The translations under genes and the position numbers were made by a program. From Scheffersomyces stipitis CBS 6054 (taxonomy: Eukaryota > Ascomycota > Pichiomycetes > Serinales > Debaryomycetaceae): a stretch of DNA of 64,000 nucleotides. Below are positions 20,886 to 31,111 of the stretch, piece by piece (positions within the stretch are counted from its first letter, which is position 1; the number at the start of each line of letters is the position of its first letter). The stretch lies in NCBI RefSeq assembly GCF_000209165.1, contig NC_009048.1:806001-870000 (forward strand). The letters are read 5' to 3'. Under the pieces are notes generated by a model that searched no databases, was not told the DNA's origin, and saw only the letters and a list, made by a program, of their open reading frames with translations.

Positions 20886-23800
20886 ATGAGCGTCTACCAG
20901 AGATATGCCTCAGGAGACCACGACGAGCAGTTCTTCTCAGGCCGAGGCTCGACACCTCCCATAGACGGACTCAACCATTCCATCGACTATGATCAAGAAG
21001 AAACCGAAAACAGCCGCGAAAAACTGCCACCAACTGAACCAGTGCTGCCCATTGTACTCCATCCACTTCTGGGCCATTTCGACGAAACGGTTCCCTTGAG
21101 CTCGCTTGTTTCTGAAGAAAAATGGCTAGATCTCTCCTCGAAGGCAGCGTATTTCCAGGGCTACGACCATTTGGTTTTTGGTCATGTAGTTACCATAGTA
21201 TTCCAACATCTGAAAACCAATAAAATCAGTACCAAATCTATAACAAAATACGGGATCCTGACCTACGACAATATCATCCTAGACTCAAGACTGAGATTTT
21301 GGCCCCTGTGCGAGAACTTGTTGCCCGAATACCAGAAGTCTAATGTGCGCAGAGCTCTAGCCATCACCAACTTAAAAAACTATAGTAGACTCATTAACAA
21401 CTCGGCTCTTCTTGAAATCGACAAAAACAAGTGGGATGAGACGGTAGCTGGCGAATTGGCCAATTCTATGCAACTTATGGGTGAAGTTCAAACTCCACAG
21501 GACTTGGGTGCAAAGTTGCTACAACTCGGTCTTGTACAACTACACAAGATGCCATCAACCGTGATTGACGTTGTCTATGATAATTCACCACAAACTTCTA
21601 CCCCTCAGATTGTCGAAGAAAACAACAAATTAGTCTACTTAATCGGAGAACAGCTTGAGCAGCTCTTTGATCCCCTTCTCGAGTATTCTCCAGAAGCTAT
21701 GCAAATTAGCTATGCGGTACCTGATGCTGGAAATCATGTTCTGCCTCTTGTTAGCAGCGAAAAGATTGACTCTGTAATTTCCGAATTGATTACGGTACAG
21801 ACCAACTTCACTATGGGGTTGGTCAACTTACTTCAGGACTTCATTATTCCATTGAGAATAAGCGTCTTGTCGTCAGAAGCAAATTCTGGAATAGCGAAAT
21901 TGAATAGTGTGTTCCCACCTACAATCGATGAGATCACTAGAATCAACTGTATTTTCCATGATGCTTTGGGTAAGGCTCAACCCTTTGGTTATGTCGAAGT
22001 ATTCAAAGTCATCGGTTTGATCTTACCTTACTTCTATAAGGCATTCATCAGACATGAGGCAAACTTGAAGAACTTCCCTCTGAAACTTTCCAAGTTCAGC
22101 CACAAGTACAAGAATAAGGTTTTCGACAATCCTGAGATCAACAAAGGCTCATTCTCACTTCGTGAGATCGATTCGGTCGTTAATGGCTCATTGCTTGAAT
22201 TGCCCAAAATCAAGCTAATCTTGAGAAGAATGTACATTTCCATTCAATCTGAAAAGGAAGATTTAAGAGGCACAAAGGAAGATGAGGAAGACAAGATCAT
22301 CAACGAATCATTCGGAGCAGCCATTGACATCATTGATGCTTTTGGAGGAGCTAATTCTTTCTCCAATTCTGAAGCTGTAGAAGAACGTCAAAGAATATTC
22401 ACTCCTACAGGTAAGATCTTGACTCAATTGGCCACTAAATGGCCAGCTGAACTTCAGTACGGTTGGTTGACAAGAAAGGTTGTGGGTATCTTTGAATTGA
22501 GACATGTTTGCCCCAAGCAAGGTTCTTTACAAGATACTGAGGTTTTGATCATATTCTCTGACCATCTTGTCTTCTTGACTGTAGTTGATGATTCTTACTA
22601 CGTCAAGCGAGACGATAAGTCCCGGAATAAGAAGATTTCCATTTCAGATATCTTGATGCATTCCTTGATTAACGAAAAACCATTGCCCAAGTTATCGCTG
22701 TTTCCATCCATGGAGGTCAGTGCTTGGTGTGAAATTAATGATGTTGTAGTCAGTTCGTACAAGGCACCAACCATGATCCTTACTGATTCACAACCCGCTA
22801 CCGGATGCCTGGGTGATTTCCTTCGTTTCTTGAATAAGACATCTTCAGGTTATAACACTTCCAACAAAGATATCCTGTTCAGCAGAATATATGAGGTTGT
22901 AGGCGGTTCAAAAAGCAACAGTCAACAATCCGGAATTAACATCATTGATCTTGTTAGCAAATCTAAGATCTTGCACAAGAGTCAGCCTTTCCACTTGTTC
23001 AAGTCCAAGACTATGGGATTAAATGTTTATTCAACAGCTCATGATTTCGAAGCCTACCAACAGGAGACTTGGAAATCTCCATTCGCCATGTTCTTGAACA
23101 TTTCATTCAGCGACCCTTACGAATATTTTGAGAAGAATCCAGATTTGTATCTTCTTATCAATGCTTCATTTCTCACTGATGACAAGATCCAATTGATAGC
23201 ATACAACCGTCAAAAGACCATTAAGACAAGTAAAGTGATCCCAGCTTCTGATTTGCAAGGTTCTATTAGGGAAATGATATATCACTCTTATGAATCAATA
23301 TTCAGTTCTTACAATGAAATTACCCAATCTCTCGTGAACAGTAATGCTGACGAATTGGCCCATTTTGTTGATGTGTATCCAATTTACGACAGAGAAAAGT
23401 TGAAGAGTGAATATCTAGAAAGAATTGAATCTGAAGAAAAGGCTTATGACAAGAAGGATAAAGGTAAAAATGTTAAGAGGCATTCAAAGAAAGCTTCAGC
23501 TGCCATTTCACTACCTGATGATTATATCGATCATATTGCTGGCCATAAGGCGGAAGAGCTTCCAATTGCGGAAGAGGAAGAAGAAGAAGAAGAAAAAGAG
23601 AAAGAGGCTAAGGCCAATGAGTCATCAAAGGCTAAATCCAAAGAGATTCAACAACAACAGGCTGTCCCATCCGTTTCGATGAAAAATGTCAAAAAAAGGA
23701 AATCTCTCCTTCAGAAGATTTTCCATCCATTCAAGAAGAATCATGAAAGACAAGCCAATGCTGTACCCTTGCTTAGACAGCCAACTACAGAATCCGATAG

Positions 23801-25388
23801 AGAATTTACTACTTCGTTCATTCCTAAGGGAAATAAGCAGAAATTCCAGAATATTTATAAACCTGTTCCAGAATTGGTTGAAAAGGAATCTATCGTTTGC
23901 GAAGATACACCAATTGGACGTTCAAAGGATAAGCAAGTGAAAAATACTAAGGAAGATCAAAATGAAGAACTCCTTGTGCCTCGATATGAGCCACTTGTTG
24001 CCCCATTAACTGTAGTTCCTGAATCTCCAACTAAGGAGTCTCCCCCAACTCCACCAGCTCACAAGATTCCAATTGATACTCGACTTCCAAAGGCAAAAGA
24101 AATGACTAGCAAGATTGTTAAAATCAACAGAAGTAAGAGGAACCATAGTCTTGCCTCTTTCATCGACCTTCCAGACACCTCTGACGACAAAATTGGAACC
24201 CTTAGCAAAAATGTTGCTAACCCTAATAACTATAATAATAAACCTAATGACACCTCTATCACTAATGCCAACACTGGGTCTATACCAGATAAACCTAAGT
24301 TTGTCAAGATCAACAACGATAACGAAATCAGAATTGCTCCAGTCACTCCAAAATCACTCCCTCCAGTTAATAATGGAAATAGAGCTACAAGCAATGGCTC
24401 TAGCTCTACTTCGACCTATGATAATGTCTTGGTGTTGGATTCCATCAATAATAATGTCTCTGACAGGAAGTCCGATACAGTTGAACATCTACTCAATTTA
24501 GTTGAGCTTCCTGTTGAAGAATTCTATAACGATGGAGAATCTAACTGGATCGCTTTAAGTATGAGCAGAGAGAATTCTTCCTTGCATCATAATCTTCCTT
24601 CATTGAAGGAGGATGTAAACGATACTCAACTTCTGGCTAAAGCAAAGAGCTTGGAAAGAATAGCAGAAATCAGTGGCAGTAACACTATTGATAATTTTGC
24701 CCAAATGGATCTTGATCAAATTGGAGTTGATACAATTGACCCAGCTACTACTCCTCAAGTCTTATCTGCATCTGAATTCGAGAAACCACCTGAAATCGGC
24801 TCTTTTGGTTTCATGAAAGGTAGGAAGGAAGACTCTGTTCAATCCTTAACTCCTATCGAAATTGCCGAAGAGTTCAGCAGAACCATTGACTTCGAATTTG
24901 CCACTTCTAGGAATCTTCGAGAACTCAGTATAGCCAATTCTGGATCTCAAGAACCTTTGGATATCGCTGAAGAAATCGTTCTGGAAGAATCTGAGCGGAG
25001 TGTTTCTGAAATAAGAACAAGTCGAAATGGTCGCATCCGACAGGAAAATTTGATACGTGAAAGACCAGACAGTTTGATTATTACTTCCGGTCTCAATATC
25101 AGTTCAATCACTTTGACAAGTTCAGAAGACGAATTCTTTTCTCCTGACGAATTTGCCCCAAGTGTTATCCAAGGTCTTACCAATTCTTTTGCCAAGTGTG
25201 CACCATCTCCTACTATTTCCAGTGACGGTACCATCATCAACGACCATATACATGATGATGCAACGGTCAGCTTTGATACTACGGGTGGTCACCAAAAGTC
25301 TGGGGTCATAACCGAGGACTCTATGGCCCAATTGTCTGAGTTCTTGAATGGTACGATCAATTTTGGAGAATTCAGCTTGGAATCTTAA
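20886..25388 (+). CDS. BUD3: Bud3-like bud-site selection protein / Cdc42 GEF
   Basis: Predicted 1500 aa from the ATG at 20886 (MSVYQRYASG). The N-terminal third is folded and matches Bud3, including a DH-like region over about residues 210-430, then a PH-like segment. A run of Glu and Lys (about 895-915) starts the long disordered second half, rich in Ser, Pro and Asn. In S. cerevisiae, Bud3 marks the bud neck for axial budding and activates Cdc42 in early G1; in Candida it acts at septation. Length is near the S. cerevisiae protein (1636 aa). The upstream in-frame extension from 20751 starts with TTG and is rejected. It is convergent with LEU2. Confidence 0.88.
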   Translation: MSVYQRYASGDHDEQFFSGRGSTPPIDGLNHSIDYDQEETENSREKLPPTEPVLPIVLHPLLGHFDETVPLSSLVSEEKWLDLSSKAAYFQGYDHLVFGHVVTIVFQHLKTNKISTKSITKYGILTYDNIILDSRLRFWPLCENLLPEYQKSNVRRALAITNLKNYSRLINNSALLEIDKNKWDETVAGELANSMQLMGEVQTPQDLGAKLLQLGLVQLHKMPSTVIDVVYDNSPQTSTPQIVEENNKLVYLIGEQLEQLFDPLLEYSPEAMQISYAVPDAGNHVLPLVSSEKIDSVISELITVQTNFTMGLVNLLQDFIIPLRISVLSSEANSGIAKLNSVFPPTIDEITRINCIFHDALGKAQPFGYVEVFKVIGLILPYFYKAFIRHEANLKNFPLKLSKFSHKYKNKVFDNPEINKGSFSLREIDSVVNGSLLELPKIKLILRRMYISIQSEKEDLRGTKEDEEDKIINESFGAAIDIIDAFGGANSFSNSEAVEERQRIFTPTGKILTQLATKWPAELQYGWLTRKVVGIFELRHVCPKQGSLQDTEVLIIFSDHLVFLTVVDDSYYVKRDDKSRNKKISISDILMHSLINEKPLPKLSLFPSMEVSAWCEINDVVVSSYKAPTMILTDSQPATGCLGDFLRFLNKTSSGYNTSNKDILFSRIYEVVGGSKSNSQQSGINIIDLVSKSKILHKSQPFHLFKSKTMGLNVYSTAHDFEAYQQETWKSPFAMFLNISFSDPYEYFEKNPDLYLLINASFLTDDKIQLIAYNRQKTIKTSKVIPASDLQGSIREMIYHSYESIFSSYNEITQSLVNSNADELAHFVDVYPIYDREKLKSEYLERIESEEKAYDKKDKGKNVKRHSKKASAAISLPDDYIDHIAGHKAEELPIAEEEEEEEEKEKEAKANESSKAKSKEIQQQQAVPSVSMKNVKKRKSLLQKIFHPFKKNHERQANAVPLLRQPTTESDREFTTSFIPKGNKQKFQNIYKPVPELVEKESIVCEDTPIGRSKDKQVKNTKEDQNEELLVPRYEPLVAPLTVVPESPTKESPPTPPAHKIPIDTRLPKAKEMTSKIVKINRSKRNHSLASFIDLPDTSDDKIGTLSKNVANPNNYNNKPNDTSITNANTGSIPDKPKFVKINNDNEIRIAPVTPKSLPPVNNGNRATSNGSSSTSTYDNVLVLDSINNNVSDRKSDTVEHLLNLVELPVEEFYNDGESNWIALSMSRENSSLHHNLPSLKEDVNDTQLLAKAKSLERIAEISGSNTIDNFAQMDLDQIGVDTIDPATTPQVLSASEFEKPPEIGSFGFMKGRKEDSVQSLTPIEIAEEFSRTIDFEFATSRNLRELSIANSGSQEPLDIAEEIVLEESERSVSEIRTSRNGRIRQENLIRERPDSLIITSGLNISSITLTSSEDEFFSPDEFAPSVIQGLTNSFAKCAPSPTISSDGTIINDHIHDDATVSFDTTGGHQKSGVITEDSMAQLSEFLNGTINFGEFSLES

Positions 25389-25690
25389 GTAGATGAATTT
25401 TAAGAAACTAGAATTATATTTCTAGAGGTTACCTGATAGAATTTATGGTTCATTAGGATAGCATCTTCAAATGTTCGTTCTTGTGAGAGCATTAACAAAG
25501 GAACCAAAATTGATGGTTTTGCTACTTAGTTCTTGCTCAATTTGACTTTACTAATAGATTAGAGAATCACGAACTTTTTGGTACTGTACTTTTCTTATTT
25601 GCCATTAATCGTACTATTTATTTCTAATAGTTTTTTGGAGTATGAAGTTAATATATATGTATAAATAATGAGTGGCCATTATATTACTGA
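25389..25690. other. Convergent 3' spacer between BUD3 and LEU2
   Basis: AT-rich; presumably carries the 3' ends of both genes. Nothing else seen. Confidence 0.4.
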
Positions 25691-26812
25691 CTAGGCAGCA
25701 TCCTTCAAGATCTTGGTGACGGCAGCAACAACAGCTTCACCGACTTCCTTGGTAGAGTTGGTACCACGTAAGTCAGCAGTTCTGACTCCAGAGTCCAAAA
25801 CTTGACGGACGGCTTCTTCCAAGGCTTCGGCTTCCTTCAAGCTGTCCAACGACAATCTCAACATCATGGCGACCGACAAGATGGTGGCAATTGGGTTGAC
25901 CTTGTTTTCGGGCAAGTCAGGAGCAGAACCGTGGCATGGCTCGTATAAACCGAAGGCAGAATTGGTGTCTGGCAACGAAGCCAAGGATGCAGAAGGTAAG
26001 AGACCCAACGAGCCAGGGATCACCGAGGCTTCGTCACTGATAATATCGCCAAACATGTTTGAAGTGATGACAATACCATTCAATTTGGTAGGAGATTGAA
26101 CCAAAATCATGGCAGCAGAATCGATCAACTGGTGCTGGATGGTCAATTGTGGGAACTCTTCTTTCATTACCTTATCCACAGTCTTTCTCCATAATCTGGA
26201 GGAGGCCAACACATTAGCCTTATCCAATGACCAGATTGGTAAAGGTGGGTTGTGTTGCAATGCCATGAAAGCTGCCATTCTGGTGATTCTGGTGACTTCA
26301 GCCACAGAATACTTTTCGGTGTCCCAAGCAGACTCTCCGTCGGCAGACTCTTCCTGTTCTTGTCTTTCGCCAAAGTAAATACCACCAACAAGTTCACGGA
26401 CAACAGTGAAGTTGGTGCCCTTGACGATTTCTGACTTCAAGGGAGAGAGTTCTAAAAGAGCATCGGATGCAAAGTTGCAAGGTCTCAAGTTGGCATACAA
26501 GTTCAACTCCTTTCTGATCTTCAACAAACCTTGTTCTGGTCTAACAGCACCAGTTCCCCACTTGGGACCACCAACTGCTCCAAGCAAAACAGCATCAGAC
26601 AGTTTGGCTGCAGCAAGAGAGTCATCTGGCAAAGGAACTCCCGTGGAGTCAATGGCAGCACCTCCAATTAAATGATGCTTGAACTCAAAGTGGATCTTTT
26701 GGTAAGGAGTAGCTTGCTCAATGGCTTCAAGCACCTTGATAGCCTCATTACAAATCTCAGTACCGACGTGATCTCCTGGGAGAACAGTGATGGTCTTGGT
26801 AACGGTAGACAT
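25691..26812 (-). CDS. LEU2: 3-isopropylmalate dehydrogenase Leu2
   Basis: Predicted 373 aa, the full family length. It catalyses NAD-dependent oxidative decarboxylation of 3-isopropylmalate in leucine synthesis. It shows the family blocks [47 protein letters not shown]-like substrate loop, [12 protein letters not shown] and [14 protein letters not shown]. The codon at 26600-26602 (minus-strand CTG) sits just before SDAVLLGA, where the S. cerevisiae enzyme has a lysine, so a polar reading (Ser) fits better than Leu. A Leu3-type site lies 272 bases upstream of the ATG, matching control by alpha-isopropylmalate through Leu3. Confidence 0.98.
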   Translation of the reverse strand: MSTVTKTITVLPGDHVGTEICNEAIKVLEAIEQATPYQKIHFEFKHHLIGGAAIDSTGVPLPDDSLAAAKLSDAVLLGAVGGPKWGTGAVRPEQGLLKIRKELNLYANLRPCNFASDALLELSPLKSEIVKGTNFTVVRELVGGIYFGERQEQEESADGESAWDTEKYSVAEVTRITRMAAFMALQHNPPLPIWSLDKANVLASSRLWRKTVDKVMKEEFPQLTIQHQLIDSAAMILVQSPTKLNGIVITSNMFGDIISDEASVIPGSLGLLPSASLASLPDTNSAFGLYEPCHGSAPDLPENKVNPIATILSVAMMLRLSLDSLKEAEALEEAVRQVLDSGVRTADLRGTNSTKEVGEAVVAAVTKILKDAA

Positions 26813-27083
26813 GGTAAATCCGAAGAGTATAGGTAAAAGGATAACTGAAAAACTTCGTTGAACACTGAAAAAAGTCTAGAAAATCAAAACTTTGATAAGT
26901 TAAGGCTATATTGCTGTCTTGAAATGTTTTCTACAGAAATCTGTATCAGGATACCTGTAATAGTACGTAGAAGCTTGCGTCTGTGTTCAATTCAAATACA
27001 AAAGCATTCGCAATAGGAAATAGAAGACTTTATATAGAATCTGGAGAACATCGTTCGCCGATTTTTCACTTTGGTTAGTCATG

Positions 27084-27093
27084 CCGGCGCCGG
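27084..27093. promoter_or_regulatory. Leu3 binding site upstream of LEU2
   Basis: CCGGCGCCGG is a perfect match to the everted-repeat consensus CCGGNNCCGG of the zinc-cluster regulator Leu3. Its position, about 270 bases before the LEU2 ATG, is what the known leucine regulon predicts. Confidence 0.85.
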
Positions 27094-27117
27094 AGCGAAA
27101 ACGGGATAAGTCTTACA

Positions 27118-27125
27118 TCACGTGA
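27118..27125. promoter_or_regulatory. Palindromic TCACGTGA box near LEU2
   Basis: A CACGTG core with flanking T and A, the Cbf1-type site, 25 bases from the Leu3 site. Confidence 0.55.
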
Positions 27126-27387
27126 TTATACCAAGTAACGTACGGTTACTTTTTAAGTACTAGTCAATACATAAAAATTGATATATAGCATAATTGTTAT
27201 TGCAAACATATTAGAAGCACTAAATACAGATCGTCGTCATCGCCGTCGTGAAAAACAAAATCAACTCAACTCAACTCAATTCAATCCCCAAAGCTCTGCA
27301 CCATTGATGATATATGGAGCCTAAAAAAAGAGCGCTATTCTATTTCGAACCATATGAATATTAAATGTTTTGTTGTAGTGAATGTCT

Positions 27388-29159
27388 TCAGTGTCCACTC
27401 CATTCAATGGAGTCCAAGTCGATACCCTCCTGGACCATTTCCCACAAAGGCGACATCTTTCTCAAGAATTCGACTCTTTCGTTGATAGCCTTGATGACGT
27501 AATCAACCTCTTCTTCAGTAGTGAATCTTCCGATACCAAATCTGATAGAAGAGTGGGCCAAAGCATCGTCAGCACCCAAGGCATGCAACACATACGATGG
27601 TTCTAACGAGGCTGAAGTACAGGCGGATCCTGAAGACAAGGCGATATCCTTCAAAGCCATCAATAAAGACTCACCTTCAATGTAGGCAAAGGAAATATTT
27701 ACACACCCTGGGTATTGTGATTCTGGGTTATTAGAACCGTTCAATTGTGTGGCTGGAATCGACAACAAGCCTTCCTTCAACTTGTTGGAGAGTCTGGTGA
27801 TGTGAGCCTTATCGTACTAGAATTTTGTTAGTATTTGTTTGGTAACTTTCCGAGTATGGAATTGCAATGGTTTGGTGAACTGGAGTCAGATCCTTGCATA
27901 AAGTATAGTTTCATCTTTGAAATAAGCTAGAGATTAGTGCCTATCACTGACTGTATGGTTTTTCTTCATTCGTTCAAATCACACCAAAATGCAAGCCAAT
28001 AGCTTGAGCTGAACTTCGTTTAAGACAAATTCAAAAATCCTCAAGAACCTAATCTTCAAGAAGTCACTTCAAGCTAAACAAGGCAAAAATTGTTAAATAT
28101 ACATACATCCATTTCTTCTTTCATGAGTCTTGCAGCTTCACCGAAACCAGCCACCAATGGCGGAGATAAGGTTCCAGATCTTAAGCCTCTTTCCTGACCT
28201 CCACCAGTGATGATAGGGTCCAATCTAACTCTGGGTCTTCTTCTAACGTAGCAAGCACCAATTCCCATTGGGCCATAGATTTTGTGCGATGAAATCGATA
28301 ACAAGTCGATGTTCATGTCGTTGACATCGATGTCGATCTTACCATATGCCTGGGCGGCATCAGTATGGAAGAAAATTTTGTTTTCTCTACAGATTTTACC
28401 GATTTCTTTAAGAGGTTGGACAACTCCAATTTCGTTGTTAACAGCCATCACCGACACCAAGATGGTGTCCTTACGAATAGCAGCCTTTAAATCGTCCAAT
28501 GAGATCAAGCCATGCTCGTCTACAGGCAAATAGGTGACGTCAAAGCCTTCGTCTTGCATATGTCTGGCTGAGTCCAAAACACACTTGTGCTCTGTCTGAG
28601 TTGTGATGATATGTTTCTTGGTCTTTTTGTAGAAACGAGGAACCCCCTTGATCGCCATGTTGTTTGTTTCTGTGGCACCAGAGGTAAAGATGATTTCCTT
28701 GGGGTCAGCCTTGATGACTGCAGCAACGTACTCACGGGCCTTCTCCACTTCCTTGTCAGTTTCCCACCCGTAAGCGTGAGTTGACGAGTGTGGATTTCCG
28801 TACATTCCTGTCAAAAAGGTCAACATCTTGTCGAGAACTCTAGGGTCTGTAGGGGTGGTAGCCTGAACATCCAAATAGATTGGTCTAGTCCCAAACTGCG
28901 ATTCATCTCTTGTAGCCGATTTCAACGTGATGGCCGATCCCGTAGGAGGAGTGGTAACGATAGAGTCTGCAGATGCGGAGCTGGCACTTTTAGCTGAAGC
29001 TGTGGAGGATTTGGTGGCCAAATGGCGAATAGATCTAGTCTTGGAACTAACAGATCTGGTTCTAGACCCAGCAGTCACCGTGAAGCTTCTCACGTTGATG
29101 CTGCGGGAGTCCGTACGCGTGGCCTGACGAGCAAGAGCGCGTATCTGATTGGTCAACAT
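27388..29159 (-). CDS. NFS1: Spliced cysteine desulfurase Nfs1
   Basis: Exon 1 is 28107-29159 and exon 2 is 27388-27816 (minus strand), giving 493 aa, close to S. cerevisiae Nfs1 (497). It takes sulfur from cysteine for Fe-S clusters on Isu1 in the mitochondrial matrix, and for tRNA thiolation. The N-terminus (about 1-95) is basic and Ser/Thr-rich, a mitochondrial presequence. The PLP lysine is K293 in SSHKIYGP. The catalytic cysteine is C417 in [10 protein letters not shown], encoded in exon 2. The junction reads [14 protein letters not shown], matching the family. Reading through the intron would end the protein after 10 more codons and lose the catalytic cysteine. Confidence 0.96.
27817..28106 (-). 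other. Spliceosomal intron of NFS1
   Basis: 290 bases: donor GTATGT (28101-28106 on minus), perfect branch site TACTAAC (27827-27833), acceptor TAG at 27817-27819. Both exons join in frame within the conserved sequence. Confidence 0.95.
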
Positions 29160-29866
29160 AGATGCGTTTGTTCGTAGTGATAAAGAAAAAGCGTATTTCA
29201 GAATTTATTTCCAGTTGAATTTCATTTGCTCTTTTCTGACAGACTTCAATCCTTCATCCATTATTAATGGAAAATGCCTGGATGGGAAAGGAGTGTGTGC
29301 AGACAAGATGCAAGGATGAGTACAGTTGCATCCGTGCCGCAGTATACTTGGAAGGAGTCAAGATCTCGGATGCGAAAGCCGATTTGGTTCCGATCAGATA
29401 GTGGTAGGCTTAAGCAGAGTGGAATAAGTTTAAAGGGGGTAACCAGACGGGATGGATGTGTTTTGGACATTGAGTGGCAACGTCTGTGGAATTGTCGTTA
29501 TTTCAGAATAAGCTGTTATTTTACAATTTGTTGGTAATTTACACTATATTCACAAAATTCTACAATTTTTCAGTTTTTTTCATACTTAACAGACTTCCAA
29601 ATATTCGGGTAGCGATTTTCTTTCAATATCCTTTTGGTCCTTATCTGAATCGGCAATATCTTCTAGATTTGTATCCTATTCTTCAAAACGGTTCCTTAAG
29701 TGAAAAGTCTACTTTCTCTTGTCTTACATGACCAATATCTTCTATGAATATGCTATGTACTCTATCTGTGTAAGCTCTTTCTTGTGATCTAAGACTCTAT
29801 ATATGTGCTAGATCAATGAACGTATGCTTGTAGATCATTATTGATATATGCTACTCGTACTCCGGT
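29160..29866. other. Intergenic region between NFS1 and PET8
   Basis: About 700 bases holding the NFS1 promoter and the PET8 3' end. No further gene seen. Confidence 0.4.
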
Positions 29867-30762
29867 CTACGCCAACTTTCTCCTTTGGTATGACGTCAAG
29901 TTTGTATGAACAAGCTCGTAGCAGCCCAAGAAGATGGCTCCACCAGCGCTGATCCAGGCTGTTCTAGGGCCTATACCCTTCAAAAATGTCAGATACCCCT
30001 CCTCTGCCACCATGGTTCGCACCAATTGTCCAATGCTTACTCTCTCCTTGTTCAACATGATCCTCGTCTTTATTACATCTAGCGGAGTTGTTGCTGCTGC
30101 AGCTACAGCACCTGCTATGGAACCACAAATAGCTCCTTTCACTACACTGAGATCTCTGCCTCCTGTGGCCAGAGCCCACTTCATCTTTAACCACTCGTAA
30201 AGGGGGAACTGAATCACTGTGAACGGAATCTCCCTCATTATAGTAGTATTCCATCCTCTGTAGAGCCCTTTAAGTACACCTTCTCCAGACTTGTTCTGGA
30301 CCAAGTACAAGAAGTTAGCCCACGAACTCGAGGTTCCGTTGACACCGGCAATTCCAGTTTGTGTTCTCTGCTTAATAACCTCGGCCGGAACTCGTACCAT
30401 ACAAGCAGCCATTTCTCCGCAAGAGGCTGAAATCATATGGCTCTGGGCTGGCAGAACATATTCCTTGGTGTATATCTTCATGGAGTCATAGGTGATGAAA
30501 AACAACGAAGCTGAAGGTGCTGATGCTACAACACACGAGCCTAGGCCCTTATATATACCGTGCCATCCTCCGTTATGGAAAAATCCTCCCTTTGCCTGTA
30601 ATCTGGTCTTGAGCGTATCTAATGGGAAGAACGCGAGATCGGTCGAAGTACCAGCACATCCTCCACTCTGTAGAAATTGTTAGCAAATCTTGAAAATTCG
30701 AATTATACATAAAAGTCGTCTTCACTTACGATCAACGAGATCACGAACGTCTGGTTGTCCAT
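29867..30762 (-). CDS. PET8: Spliced mitochondrial S-adenosylmethionine carrier Pet8
   Basis: Exon 1 is 30730-30762 (MDNQTFVISLI) and exon 2 is 29867-30667 (minus), 277 aa in all; S. cerevisiae Pet8 is 284 aa. It brings S-adenosylmethionine into the mitochondrial matrix. Three carrier repeats are visible through their signature motifs PLDTLKTR, PAEVIKQR and PLDVIKTR. The junction SLI/SGGCAGTSTDLAFFPLDT completes the first transmembrane helix, which a single-exon reading starting at an internal Met would lack. The call of Pet8 over other carriers rests on SGGxAGxxTDLxFFPLDT and YDxMK, features I associate with the SAM carrier group. Confidence 0.92.
30668..30729 (-). other. Spliceosomal intron of PET8
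   Basis: 62 bases: donor GTAAGT (30724-30729 on minus), branch site TGCTAAC (30679-30685), acceptor CAG at 30668-30670. It follows an 11-codon first exon. Confidence 0.93.
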
Positions 30763-31111
30763 CTGTGTGCTGCGGTGGAAAATAAGGACTTGTTAGAAAT
30801 AAGAAAATTGGAAGAGTCCGAATAGTCTGAGACAAGTGAAAAATCTCAACCTAACGGCTTTTTCCAGTGCGAATTTCTGGCAGAAATGGTTGCGAATCAT
30901 AAAGACTCAGGAAAGATGATTGCGAGTCATGGGTGCAATTCTCACAAAATGTTAAACTCAACAATTTAGTTATCTTAATTACATAGTATTCACTTTACGA
31001 AACAAGTCTATGTATATGAATTTACTAACGGTCTTGCAATACTCACTATATGTTCTACAATGATCTCACTCATTTTTGGCAATATCCATTGCCTCTTGTA
31101 TTCTTTATTTG
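30763..31111. other. Intergenic region between PET8 and DCC1
   Basis: PET8 promoter and DCC1 3' end; no other gene seen. Confidence 0.4.

Larger units (their letters stand above)
26813..27387. other. LEU2 promoter region
   Basis: Contains a perfect CCGGNNCCGG Leu3 site (27084-27093) and a TCACGTGA box (27118-27125). It also spans the 3' end of NFS1, whose TGA is at 27388-27390. No further gene. Confidence 0.6.
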
